Shown here piece after piece: positions 1 through 7,639 of a stretch of DNA of 64,000 nt (the first letter of the stretch is position 1; every line of letters begins with the position of its first letter). Made by a program: the position numbers and the translations under genes. The stretch spans positions 1-64,000 of the forward strand of contig JBOGHK010000187.1 in the NCBI GenBank assembly GCA_050744325.1, given 5' to 3'. Below the pieces are notes generated by a model, which saw only the letters and a list, made by a program, of their open reading frames with translations, had not been told where the DNA came from and made no database searches. This DNA is from DASXTK01 sp050744325 (GTDB lineage: Bacteria; Actinomycetota; Acidimicrobiia; Acidimicrobiales; VFJN01).

Positions 1-308
1 CTAGCTAGCCCGATCACGAATGACGCCGACTGCCCCACCGGCGGATGGGTCCGGAACTGGCCCTGGAACGTGGCATCGAGCACGCGGTCGTCTTCGAGCG
101 CGAAGTAGTACCGGCGATTGGCAAACAGGTCCGTCGCGGTGAGGCGCACGATACCCTGCGAGCTCGGGGTGGCTGGGCCGAAGTAGACGGGTGTGGTCAG
201 GTCGGGGTGCTCAGAAACCGCAAGGCGCACGGACGAGCCAGTGACCCTCCCGACAACGGTGGCGGACGACGGAGTGGTCGCGCCCACCCACACGTTGACG
301 ACGCTCAT
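1..308 (-). CDS. PhoD-like alkaline phosphatase/phospholipase D, N-terminal part (runs off the left edge)
   Basis: The frame is open from an ATG at 308 to the window edge (102 codons seen). The peptide opens with VWVGATTPSSATVVGRV and has a β-sandwich pattern ending in the FRTHPPVG linker and SFVIGLAS. This matches the N-terminal Ig-like domain of PhoD-family metallophosphoesterases, which leads into a catalytic core starting with a Ser-Cys motif; the core itself lies outside the window. The start overlaps the stop of the Tat protein upstream as ATGA, so the two genes are translationally coupled. No signal peptide is seen on this gene, which is odd for PhoD. The upstream Tat protein may be its exported partner. 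Family assignment is moderately sure; catalytic activity cannot be judged. Confidence 0.6.
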   Translation of the reverse strand, partial: MSVVNVWVGATTPSSATVVGRVTGSSVRLAVSEHPDLTTPVYFGPATPSSQGIVRLTATDLFANRRYYFALEDDRVLDATFQGQFRTHPPVGQSASFVIGLA

Positions 309-898
309 GATGTCGGCGCCGCGATCAGGCTGCGGTAGAAAAACTCACCGGTGTTGGAAGTGACGCGGTGCAGGAGCCTGGCGTTGTAGGTCGATCCCGG
401 TGTCAGGCCCGACAGCAGGTGGGTCGCCCCGGCCCGTATCGTCTGCACGCCGACCAGATTGCAGCGGACCGTGCGGCCGTCGTGGGCAGGTAACACGACG
501 GTGCCTGACCCGGCGGTCCCACCGGCACGGACCTCCGGACTCAGGTACGCGACCGTGGTCTCGGTGTTGGCAAGGTTGCGCAGTGCCCCCGACCAGTGGA
601 TCAGGACGCGCCCAGACTCCGGCGCGTTGAAGACGACCTGGCAGTGCACGTAACGGCCCGGCTCCGTGGCCGCCGTGCCGTAGCTGGTGTTTGTTGCCCG
701 GTACAGCACGTCCTGGACGTTCTGCACCGTCGCCGGTGTCGCATTGGTCTGCACCTCCTCGCCGACGACCGCTGCGGTCTGCACCTCCTCGCCGAAGACC
801 GCTGCCATCCCGCCCGCCACACCGATGACGGTGGCCGTCGACGCCACAGCCGAGCCTTGCAGCAGCGCACGTCGACCCAGGGAGCCCTTCTCACCCAC
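305..898 (-). CDS. Tat-exported small protein of unknown function
   Basis: 197 residues from a GTG start at 898 preceded by AAGGAG at 8-base spacing. The N-terminus has a twin-arginine signal: GRRALLQG followed by a hydrophobic Ala/Val/Gly stretch to about residue 32. Residues 35-55 hold a tandem decapeptide (GEEVQT twice). The remainder looks like a β-rich domain with an LTPGSTYNARLL motif resembling the end of fibronectin-type-III-like folds. The stop overlaps the start of the downstream PhoD-like gene, so both probably form one exported unit. I do not recognise a specific family. Confidence 0.6.
   Translation of the reverse strand: MGEKGSLGRRALLQGSAVASTATVIGVAGGMAAVFGEEVQTAAVVGEEVQTNATPATVQNVQDVLYRATNTSYGTAATEPGRYVHCQVVFNAPESGRVLIHWSGALRNLANTETTVAYLSPEVRAGGTAGSGTVVLPAHDGRTVRCNLVGVQTIRAGATHLLSGLTPGSTYNARLLHRVTSNTGEFFYRSLIAAPTS
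746..805 (-). repeat. Tandem 30-bp direct repeat (2 copies) inside the Tat protein gene
   Basis: Two adjacent 30-base units differ at one position and encode a duplicated decapeptide containing GEEVQT just after the Tat signal. In-frame length keeps the gene open. It is a slippage-type duplication in a linker region. Confidence 0.8.
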
Positions 899-1362
899 GA
901 CGTCGTCTCCTTGTTCGTCGTCCGTCCGCTTTGATGATCACCTGAGGCGCAGCTACACACCCGGAGCCATGGGCAGCTGGCTGCTCATGGCTCCATCGCT
1001 GCACTCTGGTCGACCTGGCAAATCGGCACGAGACAGGAAGGCGTCAATTTGGCGTCATCTTCGGACAGCAGCCGATACCGCAGCCGAGGCCGAGGATGGT
1101 CCGGGGTGCCGCCGCCCGCATGAACATCGAGGCGAGCTGCATCACCGCCGGCCCGGCGGCTCACGATCGTCGGCCGCCGTCGCCGGCCCACAAACCGAGG
1201 ATGTCCCGTTCCCCAAGTCGATCGTCGAAGCCATGACGGCACCCTCACCGTCCGGACCGCACCGGGCCGTGGATGCCGGTTCGTCAACACTCCGTCGCAT
1301 CGCGACGCTGGAGCCGACGGGCGACGATCGCGGCCAACACCGACGACGTCCTGCCATCAGCA
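899..1362. other. Intergenic region between the regulator and the Tat protein gene
   Basis: 464 bases without a credible gene; the open frames here have no recognisable protein features or starts. It must hold the promoter of the leftward Tat/PhoD-like pair and the end of the leftward regulator transcript. Apart from the dyad at 963-994 I see nothing definite. Confidence 0.5.
963..994. repeat. 15-bp near-perfect inverted repeat
   Basis: The arms GGAGCCATGGGCAGC and GCTGCTCATGGCTCC are complementary at 14 of 15 positions with a 2-base centre. It lies 65 bases upstream of the Tat protein start. There is no T-run on either side, so an operator or an actinobacterial U-less terminator for the leftward regulator gene are both possible. 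Confidence 0.6.
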
Positions 1363-2244
1363 CTAGCGCGACCCGAGGCTTCCACCGGTCCGAGCTTCGA
1401 CGGCTGCCGCGAATCGCCGCCAGACCTCTGCACACTGACGGGCCGCATCGGCTATCTCGTAGCTGCGGCTGATCGGTATGTTTGTGAGGAAGGCCTCCCA
1501 CTCGCCGTCGTTGGTCAACAACCGCGATTGCAACCATTCGGTAAAGGCGCGACCTTCTGGTTCGGCCAGGTATGCCTGGTCGTCTTCATAGGTCTGTTGG
1601 GCTTGTGCACGTCGCTGCCGTTGCGCCGCGGCCGCCTGCCGGGGTGACAGGACTTCATCGCCGCGCATCAACCGGGCCTTGACATCTCGGACTGTCCCCT
1701 GTGCAGCGCTTGTGCGCGCCGCTATCGCGCGGATCGACGCCATGGGGTCGGCGTTGACCGCCTCCGCGATGCGCCGCCGCATCGCCGCTGGATCCGTCGC
1801 CCTTGCCTTGCCGTCACGTCCGACTCGTCTGCGCGACTGCAGAACTTCCCCCGCCTCTCGCCTGATGTGCCCCACCGTCTGGGGCGAAAGGCCGCACACC
1901 GCCGCGATGCGGCGATCCGACCAGTCAGAGTGGGCCCGCAAGACGCTCGCTGCGCCCGCCTCCCTCTCGGCCAGCGTCAACGGCTTCCCGTGAGCGATGT
2001 TGCAGTAGATCGCCAGGAGGGAAGCTTCGGTTTCGGTGCCATGAAAGAAGACTGCGGGGATCATCGGCTGACCCAGCGAGCGCGCCGCCAGAACTCGATG
2101 CACACCGTCGATGACACGCATCGTCGGTGCGTGAACGACTACTGGCGGGAGCTTTGACAGAACACCAGCCAACACCGCCACATGCTCGGAGTCCTCGGGA
2201 GCGCTTCGGGGAGAGAGCCCGAATCGGAGACGGTTCACAGGCAC
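1363..2244 (-). CDS. StrR/ParB-type cluster-situated transcriptional regulator
   Basis: 293 residues. Residues about 10-95 form a ParB/Srx-like N-terminal domain, with the VIDGVHRVLAA motif (the GxHR box) and the segment LLAIYCNIAHGKPLT. Residues about 97-130 form a helix-turn-helix (DRRIAAVCGLSPQTVGHIRREAG). A basic, Gln/Ala-rich region and a unique C-terminus follow. This is the layout of StrR-type activators of streptomycin, novobiocin and glycopeptide clusters, not of chromosome-partition ParB, which would have a parA neighbour. It sits alone at the cluster edge and is transcribed outward. A perfect 18-bp inverted repeat lies about 100 bases upstream of its start (2343-2384), suggesting autoregulation. 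The ATG at 2244 is the clearest start; no strong ribosome site precedes it. Confidence 0.8.
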   Translation of the reverse strand: MPVNRLRFGLSPRSAPEDSEHVAVLAGVLSKLPPVVVHAPTMRVIDGVHRVLAARSLGQPMIPAVFFHGTETEASLLAIYCNIAHGKPLTLAEREAGAASVLRAHSDWSDRRIAAVCGLSPQTVGHIRREAGEVLQSRRRVGRDGKARATDPAAMRRRIAEAVNADPMASIRAIAARTSAAQGTVRDVKARLMRGDEVLSPRQAAAAQRQRRAQAQQTYEDDQAYLAEPEGRAFTEWLQSRLLTNDGEWEAFLTNIPISRSYEIADAARQCAEVWRRFAAAVEARTGGSLGSR

Positions 2245-2342
2245 GTCTTGGGCTGGTGACGCTGTCTCCCCCTCCTCGCACGAACGTCTACTTCCCGCGT
2301 AGCGCCGCGAGACTCGGTGCTATTCTCAACCGCCCAGACGCT

Positions 2343-2384
2343 GGAGCAAGACCCTTTCGATCAAGGTCGAAAGGGTCTTGCTCC
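2343..2384. promoter_or_regulatory. Perfect 18-bp inverted repeat, candidate operator of the StrR/ParB-like regulator
   Basis: Left arm 2343-2360 (GGAGCAAGACCCTTTCGA) and right arm 2367-2384 are perfectly complementary around a 6-base spacer. The core TTCGA, 6 bases, TCGAA resembles the TTCGA/TCGAA half-site cores of StrR targets but with shorter spacing. A related site lies at 32033-32064 on the other side of the cluster. No T-run follows in either direction, so a terminator is less likely. Confidence 0.65.
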
Positions 2385-2508
2385 GGCATGTCGTGCGCTT
2401 TACTCCGATACTCGTTGGCAAATAGCGCCGAGGGTTTTGGAGGTTTCACCAACGGTCTTGGGGTGTGTGCAGCTTGGCATCGTCCCGGCCTGCTGTCGGC
2501 CAGACGCG

Positions 2509-3213
2509 CTATAGCAGCGTCACTCTCGGGGTGTCGCGCTCGAGTATCGCGGACGCGACGGCGCTTGCCCCTGCGGTGTCGTGCAGTGTGGTCGCCACGA
2601 ACGACATCGCCTCGGTCAGCAGAGGAACCAGTCCGTCACTGGCAGCCTCGCCGAGCACCACGACGTCGGTCGATTCGGGCGTCACCTTGGTGGCGTCGCA
2701 GTCGCGGTGGTTCCATCGGCGGGTCAGCACGTGCTTGTCGTCGCTGTAGACGACCTCGCCGGCATCGGTGTGTTGGAGCTCGTCAGTACCAAGGGGAGCG
2801 AAGCTCTCCCCTCCGGGTGAGAACCGCACCCGGAGCGAGCCGGACACCGCCGACGCATCGAAGGCGCCGAACGGCAGGAGGTAAGCGACCGAGGCCACGT
2901 TGTAGACGTCGACGACGGTCGAGATGCGCGGTAGCGCGCCCGATGACAGGACCCGGCGGGCCAGAGCCTCGACGCTCGAGCGGAACTTCTTCGGGCTGGT
3001 TCCCATGGACCGGTAGATCTCTCGCCAAAGTGTGATACGAGGGTCGCCCAGGACGGCTTCCCGAGGCTGGCTTGCCAGCTCGGCGCAGGCCGCCGCGTGG
3101 AGCTCGGTCGCCGCGGGCGGCGATCCGCTGTTGTCGACTCCCGACAGGGTCAGCACTCCGATGTGCATCGCGGGGTAGCGATCGAAGACCGCCGCGTCGA
3201 CGGTGAACTCCAT
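2509..3213 (-). CDS. Free-standing B3/B4 domain protein (PheRS-β editing-domain family)
   Basis: 234 residues from the ATG at 3213, preceded by GAGAGG at 9-base spacing; upstream in-frame codons lack a ribosome site. The region LYREIYRSMGTSPKKF-like (IYRSMGTSPKKFRSSVEAL) followed by VYNVASVAYLLPFGAFD is the hallmark of the B3/B4 domain that hydrolyses mischarged Tyr-tRNA(Phe) in phenylalanyl-tRNA synthetase. Stand-alone versions are known as putative trans-editing factors or aminoacyl-tRNA deacylases. As last gene of the carbamoyltransferase operon, it could remove a toxic non-protein amino acid made by the cluster from tRNA, acting as self-protection; that role is inference. It overlaps the upstream desaturase gene by 64 bases. 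Confidence 0.75.
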   Translation of the reverse strand: MEFTVDAAVFDRYPAMHIGVLTLSGVDNSGSPPAATELHAAACAELASQPREAVLGDPRITLWREIYRSMGTSPKKFRSSVEALARRVLSSGALPRISTVVDVYNVASVAYLLPFGAFDASAVSGSLRVRFSPGGESFAPLGTDELQHTDAGEVVYSDDKHVLTRRWNHRDCDATKVTPESTDVVVLGEAASDGLVPLLTEAMSFVATTLHDTAGASAVASAILERDTPRVTLL

Positions 3214-4241
3214 GTCTCGACCTCTCTTCCTCGGCTCCGTCCCAGCAGAACACATTCGCGCCGTGACAGCGTGGGTCGATCGCGCACCCGACGGCGGCGC
3301 CGGAGTTGGCTTCCGTAACGGGCGATGTCCATGGTGCAGAGGGCGCTATGGAGCGACTCGAGCCGGTGGTGCGGTACCCGAGGCCAGAGGTGATGGAGCG
3401 TGTGGAAGGCGTCGCCGTGTGGATGGATGAAGAGCCGTTGGAGGTGGCCCGTGTTGGTGATGGTGGCGTCGAACACGGTGGAGGTGCCGGCGTAGATGTG
3501 CTCGCTGGACTCGCCGACGAGTCGGATGAACGGCAACACCACCAGAAGGGCGACCCACCAGACCGCCCAGGCCAGAACCGCGGTCATGAGCCCGACGAAC
3601 AGCGTCGTGACGGCGACGGCGACGCCATACCACCCCATCGATCGCACCACTGCTCGCCGGTCCGTCCCAATAGCGCTCCACCACCCGACGGCGTAGGGCA
3701 GAGCTCTGGAGAAGAGGGCTTGGACGAACGCGACCCGAGTGCAACGGTCGATGCCCTCGAGGTCGAACTCCCGGTACCGGCGCAGGTCCGGATCGGCCGG
3801 CGTACCGAACCGGGCGTGGTGCACGAGATGACCGCGCCGGTAGCGGGCGACACGCGAGAGAACCGGCGCGGCGACCAGGGTGTCGGCCAGGACGTCGTTG
3901 ACCCTCCGCGAGCGAGACCAGTTGTAGTGAGATGCCTCGTGCACGAGGCATTCGAGGGCCCGCTGCACACGGGCTATGGCCACGAGCGCGACGCCGACGA
4001 CTGGTGCGGCGAGGTAGAGCGGCCAATGGCGGATCGCGGCGATGCTGGCGGTCGCTGCGGCGATCGCAATGCTGTACTCCAGGGCGGTCGCTGCCGTCGT
4101 CCGCAGCAGGCTCGTGCGGTGCGCCTCGGCGACCGCCTCGCGTATCGACGGGGGTCGGGCGTACCCCCGCTCGTAGGGGATCGTTCCAATCGGCCACGAG
4201 CCCGCCGATCCGGACCTCAACTCGAGCTGCGAGGCGGCCAT
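3150..4241 (-). CDS. Membrane-bound fatty acid desaturase/hydroxylase-like diiron enzyme
   Basis: 363 residues. The three histidine boxes are present: HEASH (about 120), HLVHH (about 159) and HTLHH (about 302). They lie between hydrophobic segments around 58-85, 90-110, 200-225 and 235-250, as in membrane desaturases. It would use O2 at a diiron centre to desaturate or hydroxylate an acyl or aminoacyl substrate. It follows the methyltransferase-carrier gene by 12 bases and a GGGAG ribosome site. Its substrate could be the FAAL-loaded starter acyl chain or an amino-acid side chain; phaseolotoxin clusters also pair a desaturase with an amidinotransferase. The C-terminal 20 residues overlap the next gene. 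Confidence 0.8.
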   Translation of the reverse strand: MAASQLELRSGSAGSWPIGTIPYERGYARPPSIREAVAEAHRTSLLRTTAATALEYSIAIAAATASIAAIRHWPLYLAAPVVGVALVAIARVQRALECLVHEASHYNWSRSRRVNDVLADTLVAAPVLSRVARYRRGHLVHHARFGTPADPDLRRYREFDLEGIDRCTRVAFVQALFSRALPYAVGWWSAIGTDRRAVVRSMGWYGVAVAVTTLFVGLMTAVLAWAVWWVALLVVLPFIRLVGESSEHIYAGTSTVFDATITNTGHLQRLFIHPHGDAFHTLHHLWPRVPHHRLESLHSALCTMDIARYGSQLRRRRRVRDRPTLSRRECVLLGRSRGREVETWSSPSTRRSSIATPRCTSEC

Positions 4242-4253
4242 CTCCCACCCCCG

Positions 4254-5840
4254 CTAGACGCCGGCTCTACGGTTCGGCGGCGGGCTACTCGCTCGTATGC
4301 GACACACGGCAGCCCACAACGTCGCCGGTGTCTGCACGATTTCGGGAGACAGGGCCTCGTCAGGGAAACGCACACCGAACTGCTCTTCGAGCGCGGCGAT
4401 CAAGCTTACGGCGTCCAGCGAGTCGAGGCCGAGCGACGGCAGGTCGTGGTTCGGCTCCATGGTTTCGTCGTCGGGCAGAATGACGTGCTGGCGCAGCACT
4501 TGCTCGAAGCCCGTGTTCCATCCCTGCGTGTGAGCTTCGGCGTCGTCGTCCGTCACAGCGGCCGCGGTGCTGTCGACCGGCTCCGTGGGCTGCGGGACCG
4601 GCCGAAGCTCGGGGGACGGCGGGAGGGGCGGGATCCCCAAGGGCTCCAGGGGAGCCGGCGGAGGAGGCCGATCCTCGGCCGCTCGGCGATACGGCCGCAC
4701 CTCGCGTCGAGCCGGTCCCGGCGCGCGGCGACGGATGTCGAGGAGGCCGAACTTGAAGCCGACGATGCCCTGCCGCGTCCACTCCGATCGAGCGAAGCGG
4801 GCGATCCGGCGCAGCGGCTCGAAGAAGGAAATGTTCCTCTCGTTCTCGGCCAGCCGCGTGATCGGGTCCACCACGTCGTCCATCCGGAACGCCACCTCGT
4901 GGGTCGGACCGACCCACCGCTCGACCCGGTCATAAGCGTTGTCGCCGACCCTGTCGGCCAGGTAGGTGAGGACCTGCGCCAGGCCGTCGTCGGCGAGGAC
5001 CGAGGGCAGGCCTTGCAGCAGCGGCCGGAGCACCCCCTCACCGCTCCGTCCTCCACTCCAGAACGACCCGCCGGCTGGGGCGAAGAGCGTCGGGTTGTAT
5101 GGCGGGTTGGCCACGACCAGGCCGAAGCCGGCGCCGTTCGACAACGGCTCGTACAGGTCACCCTGCAGGAACTCCACGTTGTCGATCCTGTTGAGCCAAG
5201 CGCTGAACCTGGCGAACTCGACGGCCCTGGGGCTGTTGTCGACGCCCACCACGCGATCGGCATAACGGCTGGTGAGGAGCGCATAGACCCCTGAGCCCGT
5301 GCAGAGATCGAGAGCCGCGCTGACGTTTCGGCACGACATGGCCTCGACGAAGTCGTAGGTCGGTGGATGGATGGCCATGACCGGGTTTCCCCGGCTGCTC
5401 ACGACCGGCCAATCCGTGACGACGAGCAGACCACGACAGGGGAAGATCGCCAGGCTCGCTCGTATGCAGGACGACGAGCCCACGTCGACCGTGCCGAGCA
5501 CGCCGGCCGCGATGAGAGCGTCGAGCGGTGTGGTGGCAACCACACGCCGGAGCACATCCTCAGGGGTGGCCCAGCGCCAGAAGAACAGGTTGACCAGCGC
5601 CCCCAGCGCGGTGCCGGGGGGTTCGGTGAGGACACCCTGTGGTTCGAGCGGAATCGCGGTGGCCAGCTTCCGTACGTTGCGGAGGCCCAGAGCGTCGCGG
5701 CAACCGGCCTCGGTGTAGCCGACATCCCGCAGGTAGCTCCGCAGGATCTGGGCGGTCGCCGGTCGACCAGGGAGAGGCGGGTGCGGGAGAGGGTTGGGTC
5801 GATCTCGTGTCCCGACGCTCTGGGCCGACCCGTCAGCCAT
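4254..5840 (-). CDS. SAM-dependent methyltransferase fused to a C-terminal acyl/peptidyl carrier domain
   Basis: 528 residues. An N-terminal helical region (about 30-110) precedes a class I methyltransferase domain with LDLCTGSGVYALL (SAM motif I, about 180) and the NPPYNP motif (about 247) typical of 'MTS' methyltransferases acting on N atoms. After a Pro-rich linker (about 375-430) comes a carrier-protein domain with LGLDSLDAVSL, where Ser is the phosphopantetheine site (about 480). The parent family normally ends before the linker, so this is an unusual fusion. The carrier would present the substrate to the methyltransferase or to the neighbouring desaturase or carbamoyltransferase. The start overlaps the carbamoyltransferase stop by 8 bases. 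Confidence 0.8.
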   Translation of the reverse strand: MADGSAQSVGTRDRPNPLPHPPLPGRPATAQILRSYLRDVGYTEAGCRDALGLRNVRKLATAIPLEPQGVLTEPPGTALGALVNLFFWRWATPEDVLRRVVATTPLDALIAAGVLGTVDVGSSSCIRASLAIFPCRGLLVVTDWPVVSSRGNPVMAIHPPTYDFVEAMSCRNVSAALDLCTGSGVYALLTSRYADRVVGVDNSPRAVEFARFSAWLNRIDNVEFLQGDLYEPLSNGAGFGLVVANPPYNPTLFAPAGGSFWSGGRSGEGVLRPLLQGLPSVLADDGLAQVLTYLADRVGDNAYDRVERWVGPTHEVAFRMDDVVDPITRLAENERNISFFEPLRRIARFARSEWTRQGIVGFKFGLLDIRRRAPGPARREVRPYRRAAEDRPPPPAPLEPLGIPPLPPSPELRPVPQPTEPVDSTAAAVTDDDAEAHTQGWNTGFEQVLRQHVILPDDETMEPNHDLPSLGLDSLDAVSLIAALEEQFGVRFPDEALSPEIVQTPATLWAAVCRIRASSPPPNRRAGV

Positions 5841-7554
5841 ATTTGCGCACCACGTTGTCGTGTATGACGAGCACGTCCAGGCCGGTCCGCAGGAAGGTCC
5901 GCACGGCGTCGGTCGGAGAGCACACGATCGGCTCGTCGAAGGTGTTGAACGACGTGTTGACCACGAGCGGGACGCCGGTGCGGCGGTGGAACTCCGAGAT
6001 CAAGGCGTGGAAACGAGGGTTGATGCTGGCCGAAACCGTCTGCGGACGACTCGTACCGTCCACGTGGACGACCGCTGGGATCGACGCCCGCTTCTCGGGA
6101 CGCACTTCGCAGGCGAACGACATGAACCGTGTCGACAACGACGGCCGGGCATAGTCGAACCACTCGCTCGCCTGCTCCTCCAGGACGGCGGGGGCGAAGG
6201 GGCGGAAGTACTCACGGTGCTTGACTCTCAAGTTGATCAACTCCTTCGTGCCGGCGCGGCGGGGATCGGCGACGATCGTCCGATTCCCGAGCGCTCGCGG
6301 CCCAACCTCGGCCGGGCCTTGGAACCAACCGACGATGAGCCCGTCCTCCACGAGCCGTGCCGCCTCGATCTCAGGCGCGGGCACGCGGCTGACGGACACC
6401 GGGGCTGCGGCTAGTGCGGCGTCCACCTCCTGGTCGTCGTAGCTTGGGCCCAGGTAGGGATCGGCCATGACGCAACGATCCGGTCCGTCGCGATCCGTCG
6501 GCGCAGCGTGGGTGTGGGCCACCCAGAGGGCGGCGCCGAGCGCGGTGCCGGCATCGTGTGCCAGTGGCTGGACGAAGACGTGCTCGAAGGGGCCCTCGTT
6601 GAGAAGACGGCCCATGGCGACGCAGTTCAAGGCCACCCCGCCAGCCACACACAACGCCGGCGCCTCCGTCAGAGATCGGAGGTGTTCGGCGAGACCGAAC
6701 AAAAGGTCCTCGGTGCATGCCTGCAAGGCTGCGGCGACCTCCGCGTCCCGCGTGTCGACGCGCTGCCCAGGTTCGCGACGAGCACCGAACAGCTCCTCGA
6801 GGAGCGTGTAATCCTCGACGCGGAAGCGGAACCGGTCGATGTCGACCTCGAAGCGGTTGGCGTGACTCCGCACCAGCTTCTCGAAGTCGGCCCGGAACCT
6901 GTCCGGGTCGGCGAACGCCGCAAGGGCCATCACCTTGGGTGCGCTGTACTCGTCCAAGCCGACGAACTTGGCGACCTTCTCCCAGATGAATCCGAGCGAG
7001 TTCGGATAGGCCACGGTCTCGAGGGCGTCGAGGTGATCGCCCCGACCATGGGCCAGCAGGGCGGTGGAGTGCTCGCCGATCCCGTCGATGGCCAGCACTG
7101 CGGCGTGTTCGAAAGGAGATGCGAAGTAGGCGCTGGCCGCGTGGGCCAGCTCGTGTGGCACCCAGACCCATCGCTCGGAGACGTCCTCGTCGACGACCGC
7201 GCCGACGGCCGACGGAACCCGCTCCAAGCTCTGGAGGAACACCCGCTCACCCTCGACGCTGCCCCAGGAGCCCGGCGTCGTCGGTTCGTCGTACGGGGAT
7301 CGGTGACGCAGGCCAGGATCGAACGAGTAGGCCACGTAGTCGATATCGCGTGCCGAGAGGCGGGCCCGAGCCAGGCAGTCGCGTATGGCATGTGCGGGCA
7401 CCTGGTCGGCGTTGTGAACCTCGGCCGGCTTGGCGTGCTTCCGGCGGTTGAATCGCTCCTCCTCGGCGATGGCGACGACCTCGCGGCCTCGAAGCACGCA
7501 CGCCGAGGACTCGTGGTACACGCTGTTGACTCCGAGGATGACCGGGTTCCCCAT
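5833..7554 (-). CDS. NodU/TobZ/CmcH-family O-carbamoyltransferase
   Basis: 573 residues, full family length. The N-terminal ASKHA-like domain starts VILGVNSVYHESSACVL and continues EEERFNRRKHAK, with metal-binding His residues. ALCVAGGVALNCVAMGRLL lies near residue 300. The C-terminal YrdC-like part holds GPRALGNRTIVADPR and VVNTSFN. Such enzymes make carbamoyl-AMP from carbamoyl phosphate and ATP and transfer the carbamoyl group to a hydroxyl or amine in natural products. It is the first gene of the leftward operon, with an AGGGA ribosome site 8 bases before the ATG. Together with the amidinotransferase across the divergent promoter it predicts a product with carbamoyl and guanidino groups. 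Confidence 0.92.
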   Translation of the reverse strand: MGNPVILGVNSVYHESSACVLRGREVVAIAEEERFNRRKHAKPAEVHNADQVPAHAIRDCLARARLSARDIDYVAYSFDPGLRHRSPYDEPTTPGSWGSVEGERVFLQSLERVPSAVGAVVDEDVSERWVWVPHELAHAASAYFASPFEHAAVLAIDGIGEHSTALLAHGRGDHLDALETVAYPNSLGFIWEKVAKFVGLDEYSAPKVMALAAFADPDRFRADFEKLVRSHANRFEVDIDRFRFRVEDYTLLEELFGARREPGQRVDTRDAEVAAALQACTEDLLFGLAEHLRSLTEAPALCVAGGVALNCVAMGRLLNEGPFEHVFVQPLAHDAGTALGAALWVAHTHAAPTDRDGPDRCVMADPYLGPSYDDQEVDAALAAAPVSVSRVPAPEIEAARLVEDGLIVGWFQGPAEVGPRALGNRTIVADPRRAGTKELINLRVKHREYFRPFAPAVLEEQASEWFDYARPSLSTRFMSFACEVRPEKRASIPAVVHVDGTSRPQTVSASINPRFHALISEFHRRTGVPLVVNTSFNTFDEPIVCSPTDAVRTFLRTGLDVLVIHDNVVRKYG

Positions 7555-7639
7555 ACGTCGTTCCCTCTCTCAACACGCGAAATTCGCGCTCATTCAGCGA
7601 AGCCAACCCCTTGTTTATCGACAGTATGTTGGGGCCTGT
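7555..7639. promoter_or_regulatory. Divergent promoter region with 13-bp palindrome
   Basis: 85 bases separate the divergent carbamoyltransferase and amidinotransferase genes. A palindrome CGCGAA-A-TTCGCG lies at 7576-7588, placed to act on both directions. The region is visibly AT-richer on its right half (TTGTTTATCGACAGTATG). No confident -35/-10 pair was assigned. Confidence 0.5.

Noticed and set aside
45..338. A rightward gene at the left edge
   Set aside because: The opposite strand encodes a clear PhoD-like N-terminus over the same bases.
1363..2244. Chromosome-partition ParB
   Set aside because: No parA neighbour and no parS-like site; size, HTH position and cluster context fit StrR-type activators better.
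2343..2384. Rho-independent terminator
   Set aside because: No U-tract on either side, and it lies upstream of the regulator start rather than after a gene.
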